A stretch of DNA of 64,000 bases, taken from assembly GCA_963792855.1 (NCBI GenBank), contig CAWBXZ010000018.1, positions 372,001 to 436,000 on the forward strand, given 5' to 3'. Below are positions 16,955-25,750 of the stretch, piece by piece (position 1 is the stretch's first letter; every line of letters begins with the position of its first letter). The stretch comes from SG8-40 sp963792855. Lineage in GTDB: Bacteria > Pseudomonadota > Gammaproteobacteria > Burkholderiales > Eutrophovitaceae. The notes under the pieces were generated by a model, which saw nothing but the letters and a program-made list of their open reading frames with translations, did no database searches and was not told the DNA's origin. The translations under genes were made by a program, and so were the position numbers.

Positions 16955-17484
16955 TCGATCGTGGCGATGTGTCGGCTTGATGGGGGCGCGGTGCGTTTTC
17001 TGGTTTTCCCAACGCGTCGTATGCCAGATGCATGGTGCGCAGGCAGGCCCGGAATCTGACCGCCTGGTGACGCGTTTGACAAGGGAAAAAGCGGGCAGAT
17101 GTGCAAGCCGGGTGGCGAAGACTCCCGGCCACTATTGCACATCCGCGTCCGCCGACAACCGCTGGTACTTGGAAGAGCAGGGGGGCGATGCACAAGCCGG
17201 GTGGCAACTTCTCCCGGCCACTATTGCGCAGTTCACCCCGCCCTGCAGGCCATACAATCGCAATTGACATGCCAACGCTGCCCGATGCGAGGGCGGCGCC
17301 AGTTGCGGTGTGCGGGGCGGCAGGGCTGGCGAAGAAGAGAACTGCCAGCGGAATAGATGACATTGACGTCGAAATTTCGGCATTGGATGCGTGTTCGGGT
17401 CCGCCCGGCTGCCGGCAGACCCGGCCGGCGGATGCGGCATGGCATCCACGAACCCGTTGTGCGGAAAGGAAGGAGCCACCGAAC
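16955..17484. other. 530-bp intergenic region with paired 44-bp repeats
   Basis: No gene is supported here. Open frames on both strands lack family features and are repeat-derived. The region carries two copies of a 44-bp hairpin-forming repeat (listed separately). A TTGACA hexamer at 17264-17269 has no good -10 partner. Confidence 0.6.
17098..17230. repeat. Two 44-bp direct repeats, each an imperfect nested palindrome
   Basis: The copies lie at 17098-17141 and 17187-17230 and match at 37 of 44 positions by my alignment. In the first copy an outer perfect pair GTGCAA/TTGCAC (17101-17106 and 17135-17140) encloses an inner pair GCCGGG/CCCGGC (17107-17112 and 17124-17129). The second copy keeps the inner stem, and its outer stem has one mismatch. 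The arrangement resembles REP/BIME-type palindromic units, although no transposase is near. Confidence 0.8.
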
Positions 17485-18111
17485 ATGAAGCTGATTATTG
17501 CCAAACCCAGTCCCTATGCGCGCAAGGCGCGGGTGGCGCTGCAAGAGAAGGCGATCGCTTGCGAGATCGCCGTCGAGAATCCCTGGCTGCCGCAGACCAC
17601 GATCAACGACGCGAACCCGCTCGGCAAGGTGCCGGCGCTGGTTCTTGATAATGGCGATGCCATTCACGATTCGAAAGTGATTTTCGAGTACCTGGAAACG
17701 CTGGCGGCGCCTCCCCCATTGATTCCCGCCGATGCATCAGCGCGTATTGTCCATAAACAGATCGAAGCGATTGCGGACGGTATCTGTGATGCGGTCGTGT
17801 TGATCGCACTGGAAGGCGCGCGTGCGGAAGACAAGCGCAGCGCGGACTGGATAGCGCGTCAGCACAAGAAAATTGTCGCGGGCGTGCACGAACTCGAGCG
17901 AGCGCTTGGTCAGCGCGAGTGGTTCACGGATTTCGGTTTCGGGCTTGCGGAAATCGCCAGCGTCTGTGCGCTCGAATACATCGACTTTCGTTACCCGCAG
18001 TTTCAGTGGCGCGAATCCGCCCCAGGCCTTGTCGGTTTACATGCGCGTGTATCAGCGCGGCCGTCGTTTGCTTCAACCAGGCCGGAGCCACAGGTGCTGC
18101 CCGCGTTGTAG
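17485..18111 (+). CDS. Glutathione S-transferase family protein
   Basis: The start at 17485 (MKLIIAKPSPYARKARVAL) is preceded by AAGGAGCC. The 208-residue product has the N-terminal thioredoxin-like domain with SPYARKARV as the glutathione-activating region, NPLGKVPALVL with the cis-proline, and IHDSKVIFEYLE where the serine binds the glutamyl part. A helical C-terminal domain follows (about residues 85-208). The catalytic residue is probably S9 or Y11. It resembles YfcF/YibF-like bacterial GSTs. The substrate is unknown. It lies convergent to the MFS/LLM pair, with the 44-bp repeats upstream. Confidence 0.88.
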   Translation: MKLIIAKPSPYARKARVALQEKAIACEIAVENPWLPQTTINDANPLGKVPALVLDNGDAIHDSKVIFEYLETLAAPPPLIPADASARIVHKQIEAIADGICDAVVLIALEGARAEDKRSADWIARQHKKIVAGVHELERALGQREWFTDFGFGLAEIASVCALEYIDFRYPQFQWRESAPGLVGLHARVSARPSFASTRPEPQVLPAL

Positions 18112-18204
18112 CCACGCGAAAGGAAGCGCGACGACGGTGCCCGGCATCCCGGCCAGTCGAAGCGCTGGTTTTGGCAATCCGCGGGTTCGCGCGGTTGCCG
18201 CGGC

Positions 18205-19404
18205 TCAGTTGATGATGCGTATCTTGCGTGCGAGCCAGATCGCAGTGAAAGTGCAGCCTACGGCAATCAGGCCGCTGATCCAGTATCCGGTGAGTTGGCC
18301 GGACGCGGTATGGCCGATGATGAAGCCGGACGATAGCGACGCGGCGCTCGATCCGAGTTGTTGTATGGCCGAGTTGAAGCTCATGAATGCGCCGCGCAAG
18401 GCCGGCTGCGATGCGCCGGTAACGATTGCCATCGCCGGCACGAAGCGCCCGGACACGAATACCATGAACAGGACCATCGTGCCGATGGCCGCCCACACTG
18501 GCGCCGCGGGCAGATTGGTCGTGAGCACGAGCGGAACCACCGAGATACTCGAAATAATCGTAAACATCCGGTACTTGCCGTGGCGGTCGGACATGCGCCC
18601 CCACAAACGCGAGGTATAAACGGTGGCGGCACCGCCAAAAAGATACAGCCACGGCAAATCGGTTTCGGCCAGGCCGACATTGGCAACCATGTAGGGTGCA
18701 ATAAACGGAATAACGGAAAAACCGCCGAAGATCATCACTGCCGTCAACGTGAGTGCACGCAAGTGATTGGTGTCGGAAAAGACAGCGATCGCCTGGCGCA
18801 TTGGGTGCCGCGACCGCGCCTGGGCGACCTGTGCGTCCATGCGCGGCAGCAGCCAGGCTGCGCAAACGAGGACGATTAACGACACCATGGCCAGAAAGAA
18901 GAACGGCGCGCGCCAGTCGAAACTGTTGGCCAGGGTCAGGCCGAGCGGCACGCCCGCCACTGCCGAAATCGGGAAGGCAGTCATGACGATGCCCATTGCC
19001 GTGCCGCGCCGCGCGTCGGGTACGACGTCGCCGACAATGGAATACACAGCCGCACCGGCAATGCCGCCGAACGCTCCGGTGACAGTGCGCGCCGCGAGCA
19101 GCCAGCCAAAATCGGGCGCTGCCGCGCATAACAGCGTTGAAACCGTGAAGCCGCCGTAGATCAGCAGCAACGCACGTTTTCGGTCGAACCGGTCGACGTA
19201 GAAACCGCACAGGACCGAGGCGACGGCGGCGGACAAGGTGTAGGCGGATACCAGTATCGCGAACTCTGCGGGGCTGATGTCCCAGATGCGCATGAACTGA
19301 GGCCCCAGAGGCATCAGGACCATGAAGTCCATCAAATGCGTGAACTGAACTCCCAGCAAAATCAGAAGGATGGAGCGTTCCCGCAATGCCGCGTCCTGCG
19401 GCAT
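18205..19404 (-). CDS. MFS transporter, DHA1-like
   Basis: The 399-residue protein has about twelve membrane segments. Motif A is GFYVDRFDRKRALL near residue 69, between helices 2 and 3. GVPLGLTLANSFDWRAPFFF near 154 corresponds to motif C and helix 6. This architecture fits small-molecule or drug export, but no substrate can be read from sequence. The ATG at 19404 lies 2 bp after the stop of the LLM oxidoreductase; a TTG two codons earlier would overlap it. The two genes are therefore translationally linked, and the pump may export a product or substrate of the flavoenzyme. Confidence 0.88.
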   Translation of the reverse strand: MPQDAALRERSILLILLGVQFTHLMDFMVLMPLGPQFMRIWDISPAEFAILVSAYTLSAAVASVLCGFYVDRFDRKRALLLIYGGFTVSTLLCAAAPDFGWLLAARTVTGAFGGIAGAAVYSIVGDVVPDARRGTAMGIVMTAFPISAVAGVPLGLTLANSFDWRAPFFFLAMVSLIVLVCAAWLLPRMDAQVAQARSRHPMRQAIAVFSDTNHLRALTLTAVMIFGGFSVIPFIAPYMVANVGLAETDLPWLYLFGGAATVYTSRLWGRMSDRHGKYRMFTIISSISVVPLVLTTNLPAAPVWAAIGTMVLFMVFVSGRFVPAMAIVTGASQPALRGAFMSFNSAIQQLGSSAASLSSGFIIGHTASGQLTGYWISGLIAVGCTFTAIWLARKIRIIN

Positions 19405-19406
19405 GC

Positions 19407-20417
19407 TCAAGCGCTGGCCGGGTCGAGCGCGAATGTCTCCGCAAGCAGTTCGTAGGAGTGCAACCTGCTTGCATAGTCACCGGTGATGGTAATCACCATG
19501 AGCTCATCGGCCTCGAACGCCTGTTGGATTTCCTGCAGTCTTTCCCTGACCGTGTCCGGTGTGCCGATGATGGCGCGCTGGCGCTCGCGCGCGATGATGG
19601 CCCGTTCCTGTTCCGTGTAGTTCCAGGCCAGTGCCTGCTCCGTCGTGAGAATGGCAGCTTCGCGCCCGGTTGCCATCAACACCCGGCGATGATCGATGGG
19701 TGCGGCCAGGCGTTCGGCCTGCTCCTGCGTTGGCGCACAGATGACGAATACGCATACCAGGGAATACGGTGCGGTCTCGCGCTGCGACGGTTCGAACGCA
19801 TGGCGGTATGCGCGGCTGACACCGTCACCGCCGTGCGCGTTGATGAAGTGCGCAAAGGCGAAGCGAAGGCCGAGATAAGCGGCGAGGGTGGCGCTGTAAT
19901 CGGACGAGCCGAGCAGCCAGACTTCGGGCGCTCCCGCGCCAGCGGGCATTGCCCGCACACGCTTGAATGGATGATCGTCGGGCAGCCGGTCGTCGAGCCA
20001 GCCGACAAGATCGGCCACTTGCTGTGGAAAGCTGTCGTCCGCATAGAACGAGATCGGATTGATAGCTTTGGCCGTGAGCATGTCGCCACCCGGTGCGCGA
20101 CCGATTCCCAGGTCGACGCGACCGGGAAAGAGTGCTTCGTGCATGCGGAATATCTCGGCGACTTTGGCCGGACTGTAATAGGGCAACAGCACGCCGCCGG
20201 TACCTACGCGGATGCGTTTTGTTGCCGATCCAATTGCGCCCAGCAGTATTTCCGGGCAGGGGTCGGCAAGCCCATGCATGTTGTGATGTTCGGCCAGCCA
20301 GTAGCGGTGGTAGCCGAGTTGATCCGCCGCGCGGGCCAGTTTGACGGTTTCCTGCACCGCGTCCGCGGCGCTGTGACCGCTGATGATGGGTGATTGGTCG
20401 AGTACCGATATGCGCAT
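19407..20417 (-). CDS. LLM-class flavin-dependent oxidoreductase (MsnO8-like)
   Basis: The start at 20417 gives MRISVLDQSPI, the conserved opening of the MsnO8 subgroup of luciferase-like monooxygenases. The open frame extends upstream but has no family match. The 336-residue TIM-barrel protein has YWLAEHHNM near 38, IRVGTGGVLLPYYSP near 68 and LFPGRVDLGIGRAPGGD near 95. The family binds FMN or F420 and oxidises varied organic substrates. It is the first gene of a pair with the downstream MFS transporter (2-bp gap). The substrate is unknown. A fair site (CCGGAGG on the coding side's upstream DNA) is not evident, so initiation is less sure than identity. Confidence 0.9.
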   Translation of the reverse strand: MRISVLDQSPIISGHSAADAVQETVKLARAADQLGYHRYWLAEHHNMHGLADPCPEILLGAIGSATKRIRVGTGGVLLPYYSPAKVAEIFRMHEALFPGRVDLGIGRAPGGDMLTAKAINPISFYADDSFPQQVADLVGWLDDRLPDDHPFKRVRAMPAGAGAPEVWLLGSSDYSATLAAYLGLRFAFAHFINAHGGDGVSRAYRHAFEPSQRETAPYSLVCVFVICAPTQEQAERLAAPIDHRRVLMATGREAAILTTEQALAWNYTEQERAIIARERQRAIIGTPDTVRERLQEIQQAFEADELMVITITGDYASRLHSYELLAETFALDPASA

Positions 20418-20730
20418 GTTGATCCGGAGGTCAGAGAGTGTGCGTGGGCGTGCAGACAATGGTCCGGCGGCAGTGTTCCGTCTTTTCATGCCGGGGGAGG
20501 AGCGTATTGTCGGCTCGACGCGAGACTCTACCAGACGCAACCGGGCCGGACTCGCATATCGGCAAAGGGCTTGCCACAAACACGTGTTGTACGTTATCAA
20601 TCGGGTCGCACGAAAAACAACGTCACCTGCATCGAATGCGCCGCGTCACGCCGGCGCATTTCATAAAGTGAAATTAGTCAAGTGGCCACGCGGGCGGATT
20701 TGCAGCTTGCGGGTTCAGTCAGGAGAAGTC
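20418..20730. other. 313-bp divergent intergenic region
   Basis: This region lies between the LLM oxidoreductase (minus strand) and the DUF481 gene (plus strand) and should hold both promoters. The only clear structure is the inverted repeat at 20635-20660. I see no convincing paired -35/-10 elements and no gene. Confidence 0.5.
20635..20660. repeat. Inverted repeat upstream of the DUF481 gene
   Basis: AATGCGCC-N10-GGCGCATT is a perfect 8-bp inverted repeat about 70 bp before the DUF481 start. It could be an operator or a leader hairpin; no T-run follows, so termination is unlikely. Confidence 0.5.
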
Positions 20731-21747
20731 ATGTCAAAAGCAATAACAGCGGGAGTCATGCTGGTACTGGGCGTAGTGTTGGCAACCGGCGCGGCGCGCG
20801 CAGACGAAGTTGTCCTGGTAAACGGTGATCGAATCACCGGCAAGCTGGTGGATCTGGCAGAGGGGAAGATTTCCATCAAGACCGACTACGCGGGCACCGT
20901 CAAGATCGACTGGAGCAAGGTGCAGACCGTGTCAACGGACGGACCCGTCTATCTGACAATCGGTGATAACGTCGTGCGCGCGACGGTGTTGCCAAGTGCC
21001 GATGGTACGGCGACGCTGGAATCCGAGGAACTGCCGACGGCGGAGTCGGTGGAGTTGTCGCGGCTGACGTCGATGAGCTACGAACGCAAGCCGGCGGTCA
21101 GGGTGACCGGCCGCATCAACATCGGCGCGTCCTCGACCTCCGGCAACACCGACAAGGAACAACTCAACGGCAGCTTCGAGGTGGTGGCGCGGTCGGCGAA
21201 AAACCGCACAACGCTCGGGGCGGAGGCCAACAGATCCGAGACAGACGGCACGCAAACGGAATCGAACTGGCTCGCCTACCTCGCTTACGACCATTTTATT
21301 TCGGAGAAATGGTACGCCTACGCCAGTACGAGCGCCGAGAACGACAAGTTCAAGGACATCAATCTGCGAACCACAATCGGTGCTGGTGCCGGTTATCAGT
21401 TCTTCGAAACGGACGAGACAAATCTTTCAATGGAACTTGGTGCCAGCTATGTCAACACCGACTACGATATCGGCGTAGACAGTGATTATCCGGCAGCAAG
21501 GTGGGCGATGAACTTCTCTCAGAAACTGTTCAAGTCGCGAGTAGAGTTCTTTAACGTGGATTCAGTGCACGCCGCTCTCGATGATTCCGACAATTTCTTC
21601 CTTCGTACGCGAACCGGTTTGCGGCTTCCTATCGTTGCGGGCATGAACTCGACCATTCAGTACAACTATGACTATGACGATAACCCCGCGCCGGGGAGGG
21701 TCAAGGAAGACAAAGCCTGGCTGTTTACCCTGGGTTACGCGTGGTAA
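20731..21747 (+). CDS. DUF481 outer-membrane beta-barrel protein
   Basis: The start at 20731 is supported by AGGAG five bases upstream. A signal peptide covers about residues 1-24 (ending GAARA|DE). Residues 25-110 resemble the small beta domain often preceding DUF481 (VVLVNGDRITGKLVDL). From about residue 125 alternating strands form the barrel, beginning with GRINIGASSTSGNTDKEQL, typical of DUF481, and ending with the aromatic-terminated strand AWLFTLGYAW, a normal barrel-insertion signal. At 338 residues it is of usual length. Function is unknown; DUF481 proteins are salt- or stress-linked in some bacteria. It appears monocistronic. Confidence 0.9.
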   Translation: MSKAITAGVMLVLGVVLATGAARADEVVLVNGDRITGKLVDLAEGKISIKTDYAGTVKIDWSKVQTVSTDGPVYLTIGDNVVRATVLPSADGTATLESEELPTAESVELSRLTSMSYERKPAVRVTGRINIGASSTSGNTDKEQLNGSFEVVARSAKNRTTLGAEANRSETDGTQTESNWLAYLAYDHFISEKWYAYASTSAENDKFKDINLRTTIGAGAGYQFFETDETNLSMELGASYVNTDYDIGVDSDYPAARWAMNFSQKLFKSRVEFFNVDSVHAALDDSDNFFLRTRTGLRLPIVAGMNSTIQYNYDYDDNPAPGRVKEDKAWLFTLGYAW

Positions 21748-21804
21748 CTGTTGAAAACGCTAGCTGTGAGAAGGCGAACGAAAAAGCTGCGCCGGCCGCT
21801 TCGC

Positions 21805-22479
21805 TCAGGTTTCGCCGACCGGGCGTAGCAGGTCCTCGTCGTTGTTTCTGACGTTGTTGACGCGAGTGCTCACCGGCGTGGCAGTCAGGGCGTCAGCCTG
21901 AAAGGGGCGCAGCAGATTTTCGAGGACAGAGGGGTTTGTTTGGGCGGGGTCCAGCCAGCCGGCATAATCGCCCGGTTCGAGAATAACCGGCATGCGCGCA
22001 TGGATAGGGCGCATTAGCGGGTTCGCTTCGGTGGTGAGAATGACGCAGCTTGGTCGATTGCCGGTGACTTCGTTGGCGGGCTCATAAATGCCGGCAAAAC
22101 CGAAAACCCCCCGGTCTCGCTGGCGGATCAGCCACGGCTGTTTGCTGCCGTCGAGTTTTTTCCATTCGTAGAATCCGTCGGCCGGCAGTATGCAGCGGCG
22201 GCGGGCGAATGCGTTCCTGAACATCGGCTTGCTGGAGACGCCTTCGGAACGGGCGTTGATCGGGCGTGGTCCGCTCCCGTCTGGCTTGAACCAGGAAGGC
22301 GTGAAACCCCAGTACGCCGCTTCTCCGACTCGCGCGGCACTGTCATGCCCGGCACGCACGATCAGTACTGCGGTGCCCGGCGCGACGTTATAGCTCGGCT
22401 TCCAGGCGGGGTCGATCTCCACACTGAACTGTGTGTTGATGCGCGCTGGGGTTGCACTGAGCGTGTAACGGCCACACAT
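21805..22479 (-). CDS. SOS response-associated peptidase (SRAP/YedK/HMCES family)
   Basis: The start at 22479 exposes the obligatory Cys2 (MCGRYTL), which becomes the catalytic N-terminal residue after methionine removal. Family residues are all present: N31 (SYNVAPG), R77 (INARSEG), E105 (GFYEWKK) and H160 (IHARMP). The 224-residue protein should form a covalent thiazolidine crosslink with abasic sites in single-stranded DNA and so shield them during replication. No clear LexA box is seen before it. The open frame extends upstream through the DUF3460 gene in another frame, and I reject that extension. It lies 50 bp downstream of the DUF3460 gene. Confidence 0.93.
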   Translation of the reverse strand: MCGRYTLSATPARINTQFSVEIDPAWKPSYNVAPGTAVLIVRAGHDSAARVGEAAYWGFTPSWFKPDGSGPRPINARSEGVSSKPMFRNAFARRRCILPADGFYEWKKLDGSKQPWLIRQRDRGVFGFAGIYEPANEVTGNRPSCVILTTEANPLMRPIHARMPVILEPGDYAGWLDPAQTNPSVLENLLRPFQADALTATPVSTRVNNVRNNDEDLLRPVGET

Positions 22480-22529
22480 ATCGGTTATTCGGTATGGCAG
22501 GTAACGCCAGAGCAGCCGGCCGGTCCGAT

Positions 22530-22715
22530 TCAGTAATACTCGTAGGGCTTCTTCGGTAACCGCGCATCCTCGAACTTTTTGCGCTGCTCCCGGTCCTGCG
22601 GGCGATCCCACCAGGTGGAGCGGGCCTCGCGCTGCTTCTCGACAACTTCGGGATGCTTTTGCAGAAACTCGCGAATGAATCGGGTGGTGTCGGATTCGTA
22701 TGGTTTTCTGGCCAT
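22530..22715 (-). CDS. DUF3460 family small protein
   Basis: This is a 61-residue, highly charged protein (MARKPYESDTTRFI...). It has HPEVVEKQREARSTWWDR in the middle, matching the DUF3460 pattern of a tail ending in a tryptophan-tryptophan-aspartate helix. The start at 22715 is supported by AGGGA upstream. No signal peptide or membrane segment is present. The function is unknown. It is transcribed with the SRAP gene downstream and divergently from oligopeptidase B. Confidence 0.8.
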   Translation of the reverse strand: MARKPYESDTTRFIREFLQKHPEVVEKQREARSTWWDRPQDREQRKKFEDARLPKKPYEYY

Positions 22716-22839
22716 GGTTGTTTCCCTGATGATGTGCATGTTGTTGCGACGCAGGCTGATGACGGCTAGTGTCCGGTAACCGGCCACGCGTGGCTGATAA
22801 TCGCCAATTATTCACGATCATGAACCGAAAGTCTCTACG

Positions 22840-24885
22840 ATGACAAAGAACACTCCGCTGCCCCCGGTCGCCCCGAGGCATCCACACGTCAAGCGCGTGC
22901 ACAACCTGCGGCTGCACGATGAATATGACTGGTTGCGCGACAAACAGTCGCCCGAGGTGCTGGCTTACCTGAACGCGGAGAACGCCTATACGCAGGCGAT
23001 GATGAAGCCCAGCGCAGTGCTGCAGGACAAGCTCTACCGCGAGATGCTCGCCCGCATAAAGGAAACCGATACCGAAGTGCCCTACAAGGACGGCGAATAT
23101 TTCTACTATTCGCGAACCCGCAAGGGCCGGCAATATCGGATCTATTGCCGCAAGCGCGGCAGACTTTCGGCGCGCGAAGAAGTCGTTCTGGATCTGAACC
23201 GTCTGGCGGAGGGCAAGCCATATATCGGGCTTGGCGCGCTTGAGGTCTCCGGGGATGGCCGCATGCTGGCCTTTTCGGTGGATTATTCGGGGTTCCGCGA
23301 ATACACGTTGCGTATCCGCGATCTCGCAAGCGGCACCGATGACCCGGCCGTTGTCGAGAAGGTCCGATCAGTCGCCTGGGCCGCGGATAACCGGACCTTG
23401 TTTTACGTGACCGAAGACGACGCAAAACGGGCCTGGCAGGTGTGGCGGCGGGTCGCTGGAGAGGCCGGGGAAACGCTCGTATACGAGGAAACCGACGCGC
23501 GATTCTCGGTGTCGGTTTCGGACTCGCGCAGCAGGCAGTACCTATTCATTACATCGCACAGCGCGACCACCAGCGAAGTGCGTTGCCTGCGCGCCGACGA
23601 ACCGCGAGCGGCGCCGCGTCTGTTTCAGGCCCGGCGTCAGGGTCACGAGTACTACGTCGATCATGGCCATGGCCGCTTTTACGTGCTGACCAATGACCGC
23701 GGCAGAAATTTCCGCGTCGCCGTTGCACCGTTGCAGGCCACGGGCGAGAACGACTGGAAAGAACTGATCGCGCACCGCGATGACGTCATGCTCGATGGCA
23801 TTGACGTTTTCGCCCGCCACATTGTCCTGGATGAACGAAAGGACGGATTTCCACGCCTGAGGGTGCGCCGGATCGAGGATGGCGTTTCTCACGTCATCGC
23901 CCTGCCCGAGCCGGCCAGTTCGGTGTACGCCGGTACCAACATGGAGTTCGATACATCGGTGTTTCGCTTTCATTATGAGTCGTATGTGACGCCGGATTCC
24001 GTCTACGACTATGAACTCGACACCAGGCAGATGACTTTGTTGAAGCAGCGCGAGGTGCGCGGCAGCTTCAATAGCGGTGACTATCAGGTCGAAGTGCACC
24101 ATGCCACCGCCGAAGACGGGACCGCAGTGCCGATATCGCTTGTCTACCGAAAGGACAAAAGGCGCAACGGGCCGCAACCCATGCTGCTGACCGGCTATGG
24201 CGCCTACGGTTACCCGCACGACGTGCATTTCAGCTCGACGCGCCTTTCTCTGCTCGACCGCGGTGTTGTCTTCGCGGTCGCCCACGTGCGCGGCGGCGGC
24301 GAACTCGGCAAGCGCTGGCATGAGGAAGGCCGCATGCTGCACAAGCGCAACACGTTCACTGACTTCATTGCCTGCGCCGAGTATCTCATCGGGTCGGGCT
24401 ATACCGACAAGTCGCAACTGGTCATCGAAGGCGGCAGCGCCGGCGGCCTGTTGGTGGGGGCGGTGACCAACATGCGCCCGGATCTGTTTCGAGCGGTCAT
24501 TGCCGACGTGCCCTTTGTGGATGTGATCAATACCATGCTCGACGACTCGCTGCCGCTGACAACCGGTGAATACGAGGAGTGGGGCAATCCGGCGGACAAG
24601 GCATATTTTGACTACATGCGTTCATACTCTCCTTACGACAATCTCAAGCGCGGGCCCTATCCGGCGATGCTGGTGGAAACCTCGCTCAACGATAGCCAGG
24701 TGATGTACTGGGAACCGGCAAAATATGCTGCAAAATTGCGAACCCTGAAAACTGACGCGAATCCGCTGTTGCTCAGGGTCAACATGGATGCGGGCCATGG
24801 CGGAGCATCGGGCCGATACGACTTTCTGAAGGAAATTGCCTTCACTTATGCCTTTATTCTTGGGGTGGTCGGCATCGTCCGCTAG
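22840..24885 (+). CDS. ptrB: Oligopeptidase B (protease II, S9A family)
   Basis: The 681-residue protein has the seven-bladed propeller in its N-terminal two thirds (about residues 75-410) and an alpha/beta hydrolase domain at the C-terminus. The catalytic triad is S533 (EGGSAGGLL), D618 (SLNDSQVMYW) and H653 (MDAGHGG), almost exactly the E. coli positions. It should cleave short peptides after Arg or Lys in the cytoplasm. No signal peptide is present. HVRGGGELGKRWHEEGR near 485 is characteristic. It appears monocistronic; the riboswitch region follows on the same strand. Confidence 0.95.
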   Translation: MTKNTPLPPVAPRHPHVKRVHNLRLHDEYDWLRDKQSPEVLAYLNAENAYTQAMMKPSAVLQDKLYREMLARIKETDTEVPYKDGEYFYYSRTRKGRQYRIYCRKRGRLSAREEVVLDLNRLAEGKPYIGLGALEVSGDGRMLAFSVDYSGFREYTLRIRDLASGTDDPAVVEKVRSVAWAADNRTLFYVTEDDAKRAWQVWRRVAGEAGETLVYEETDARFSVSVSDSRSRQYLFITSHSATTSEVRCLRADEPRAAPRLFQARRQGHEYYVDHGHGRFYVLTNDRGRNFRVAVAPLQATGENDWKELIAHRDDVMLDGIDVFARHIVLDERKDGFPRLRVRRIEDGVSHVIALPEPASSVYAGTNMEFDTSVFRFHYESYVTPDSVYDYELDTRQMTLLKQREVRGSFNSGDYQVEVHHATAEDGTAVPISLVYRKDKRRNGPQPMLLTGYGAYGYPHDVHFSSTRLSLLDRGVVFAVAHVRGGGELGKRWHEEGRMLHKRNTFTDFIACAEYLIGSGYTDKSQLVIEGGSAGGLLVGAVTNMRPDLFRAVIADVPFVDVINTMLDDSLPLTTGEYEEWGNPADKAYFDYMRSYSPYDNLKRGPYPAMLVETSLNDSQVMYWEPAKYAAKLRTLKTDANPLLLRVNMDAGHGGASGRYDFLKEIAFTYAFILGVVGIVR

Positions 24886-25099
24886 ATTACGGACGCCTGG
24901 CGGTCCGGTCCCGCCGATATCATATCGATCGCTGAAAAGTACGCCACACCAGGCGCTCGCATTCGAACCCGGAATACCCTGCCGTTTGTCGGCGGTTTCT
25001 GACCGTTAATTCCAGCGGGCTTGCGATCTTGCCGACCGATATGGCATCGTTCTCGCTAAGGTACGCGAAGGGTCAGTAGTTCAGCGTCAGGCCCTTTGT
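24886..25099. other. Leader region upstream of the pilus riboswitch
   Basis: This is the first part of the 417-bp gap between ptrB and pilE. It must contain the promoter for the pilus operon unless ptrB transcription reads through. No terminator with a T-run is evident after ptrB. I cannot point to a convincing promoter. Confidence 0.4.
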
Positions 25100-25188
25100 A
25101 CTGAAACAAGGCAAACCCGTCGAAAGGCGGGGACGCAAAGTCACCGGTCTAAAGGGGCAGTTGCTCCCACGGCAGCGGGACCGCCAGT
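25100..25188 (+). promoter_or_regulatory. Cyclic di-GMP-I (GEMM-I) riboswitch aptamer
   Basis: The RNA matches the GEMM-I consensus in order. CAAGGCAAACC is at 25107-25117, then a hairpin closed by a GAAA tetraloop (25122-25125), the invariant GGACGCAAAG (25131-25140), CACCGGTCTAA (25142-25152), a second hairpin (GGGGC-AGTT-GCTCC) and GGCAGCGGGACCGCC (25171-25185). P1 is formed by ACTG (25100-25103) with CAGT (25185-25188). The invariant G, the tetraloop and the CUAA-type receptor are visible. It lies 114 bp before pilE on the same strand. GEMM-I RNAs bind cyclic di-GMP and control motility, pilus and adhesion genes, which fits exactly. Confidence 0.88.
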
Positions 25189-25195
25189 TAACCGA

Positions 25196-25212
25196 TACAG
25201 GCCCAGCCTGTA
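25196..25212 (+). promoter_or_regulatory. Hairpin in riboswitch expression platform
   Basis: TACAGGC-CCA-GCCTGTA is a perfect 7-bp stem with a 3-nt loop, 8 bp after the aptamer. No T-run follows, so it is not a standard terminator. It may compete with P1 or affect accessibility of the pilE leader. Whether the switch turns expression on or off cannot be read directly. Confidence 0.5.
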
Positions 25213-25302
25213 CGCGCTCTGCGCGGCCTCTTCTCCGTGTCCATCCGGACCGACGCGTTCCCCGAATCTCGAGGCGGGCATAGATGCCAACCGGAAGAGA
25301 TT

Positions 25303-25746
25303 ATGAACGCGACCAGCATTGCCAAATCTGTATCTGCCTCACGAAGCCGCCCGGCCGGGTCTGGCCGGGGATTCACTTTGGTCGAACTGGTGGTGACGGT
25401 TGCCATCGTCGGCATCCTGGCGTCGGCTTCTTACGGCTCGTACCAGAACTATCTCATGCGGGCCAACCGGTCCGCTGCGCAGCAATTCATGCTCGATGTA
25501 ATGAACCGGCAGGAGTTGTACCTGCTCGATGCGCGCACCTATGCCACGGACATCGGCAATACCGGACTGGGCATGACGGTACCCGACAAGGTTGCGCAGC
25601 ACTACGCCATCACCATTGCACTGACCGCCGGTCCGCCGCCCGGATACGTCATCACGGCGACACCGGGCGGAAATCAGGCCAAGGACGGTCTTTTGACACT
25701 TTCCGGTGACGGCAGCAAGTCACCGCTCGAGAAGTGGGAGCGCTAG
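25303..25746 (+). CDS. pilE: Type IV pilin-like minor pilin, PilE family
   Basis: The 147-residue protein has a type III signal: G23|F24 followed by TLVEL with E28 at mature +5, then a hydrophobic helix. The prepilin peptidase (PilD, not in this window) would cleave and methylate it. The globular part is short and contains no C-terminal disulfide pair that I can see. The start at 25303 is preceded by GGAAGAG. It is the first gene of the riboswitch-controlled operon, whereas in Pseudomonas pilE lies last. It lies 4 bp before fimT. Confidence 0.9.
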   Translation: MNATSIAKSVSASRSRPAGSGRGFTLVELVVTVAIVGILASASYGSYQNYLMRANRSAAQQFMLDVMNRQELYLLDARTYATDIGNTGLGMTVPDKVAQHYAITIALTAGPPPGYVITATPGGNQAKDGLLTLSGDGSKSPLEKWER

Positions 25747-25750
25747 AGCC

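Noticed and set aside
17264..17292. TTGACA promoter before the GST gene
   Set aside because: No acceptable -10 hexamer at 16-18 bp spacing.
17924..19480. 518-residue minus-strand open frame in the MFS region
   Set aside because: It is the +1 frame of the MFS and LLM genes, with arginine/histidine-rich composition and no hydrophobic helices.
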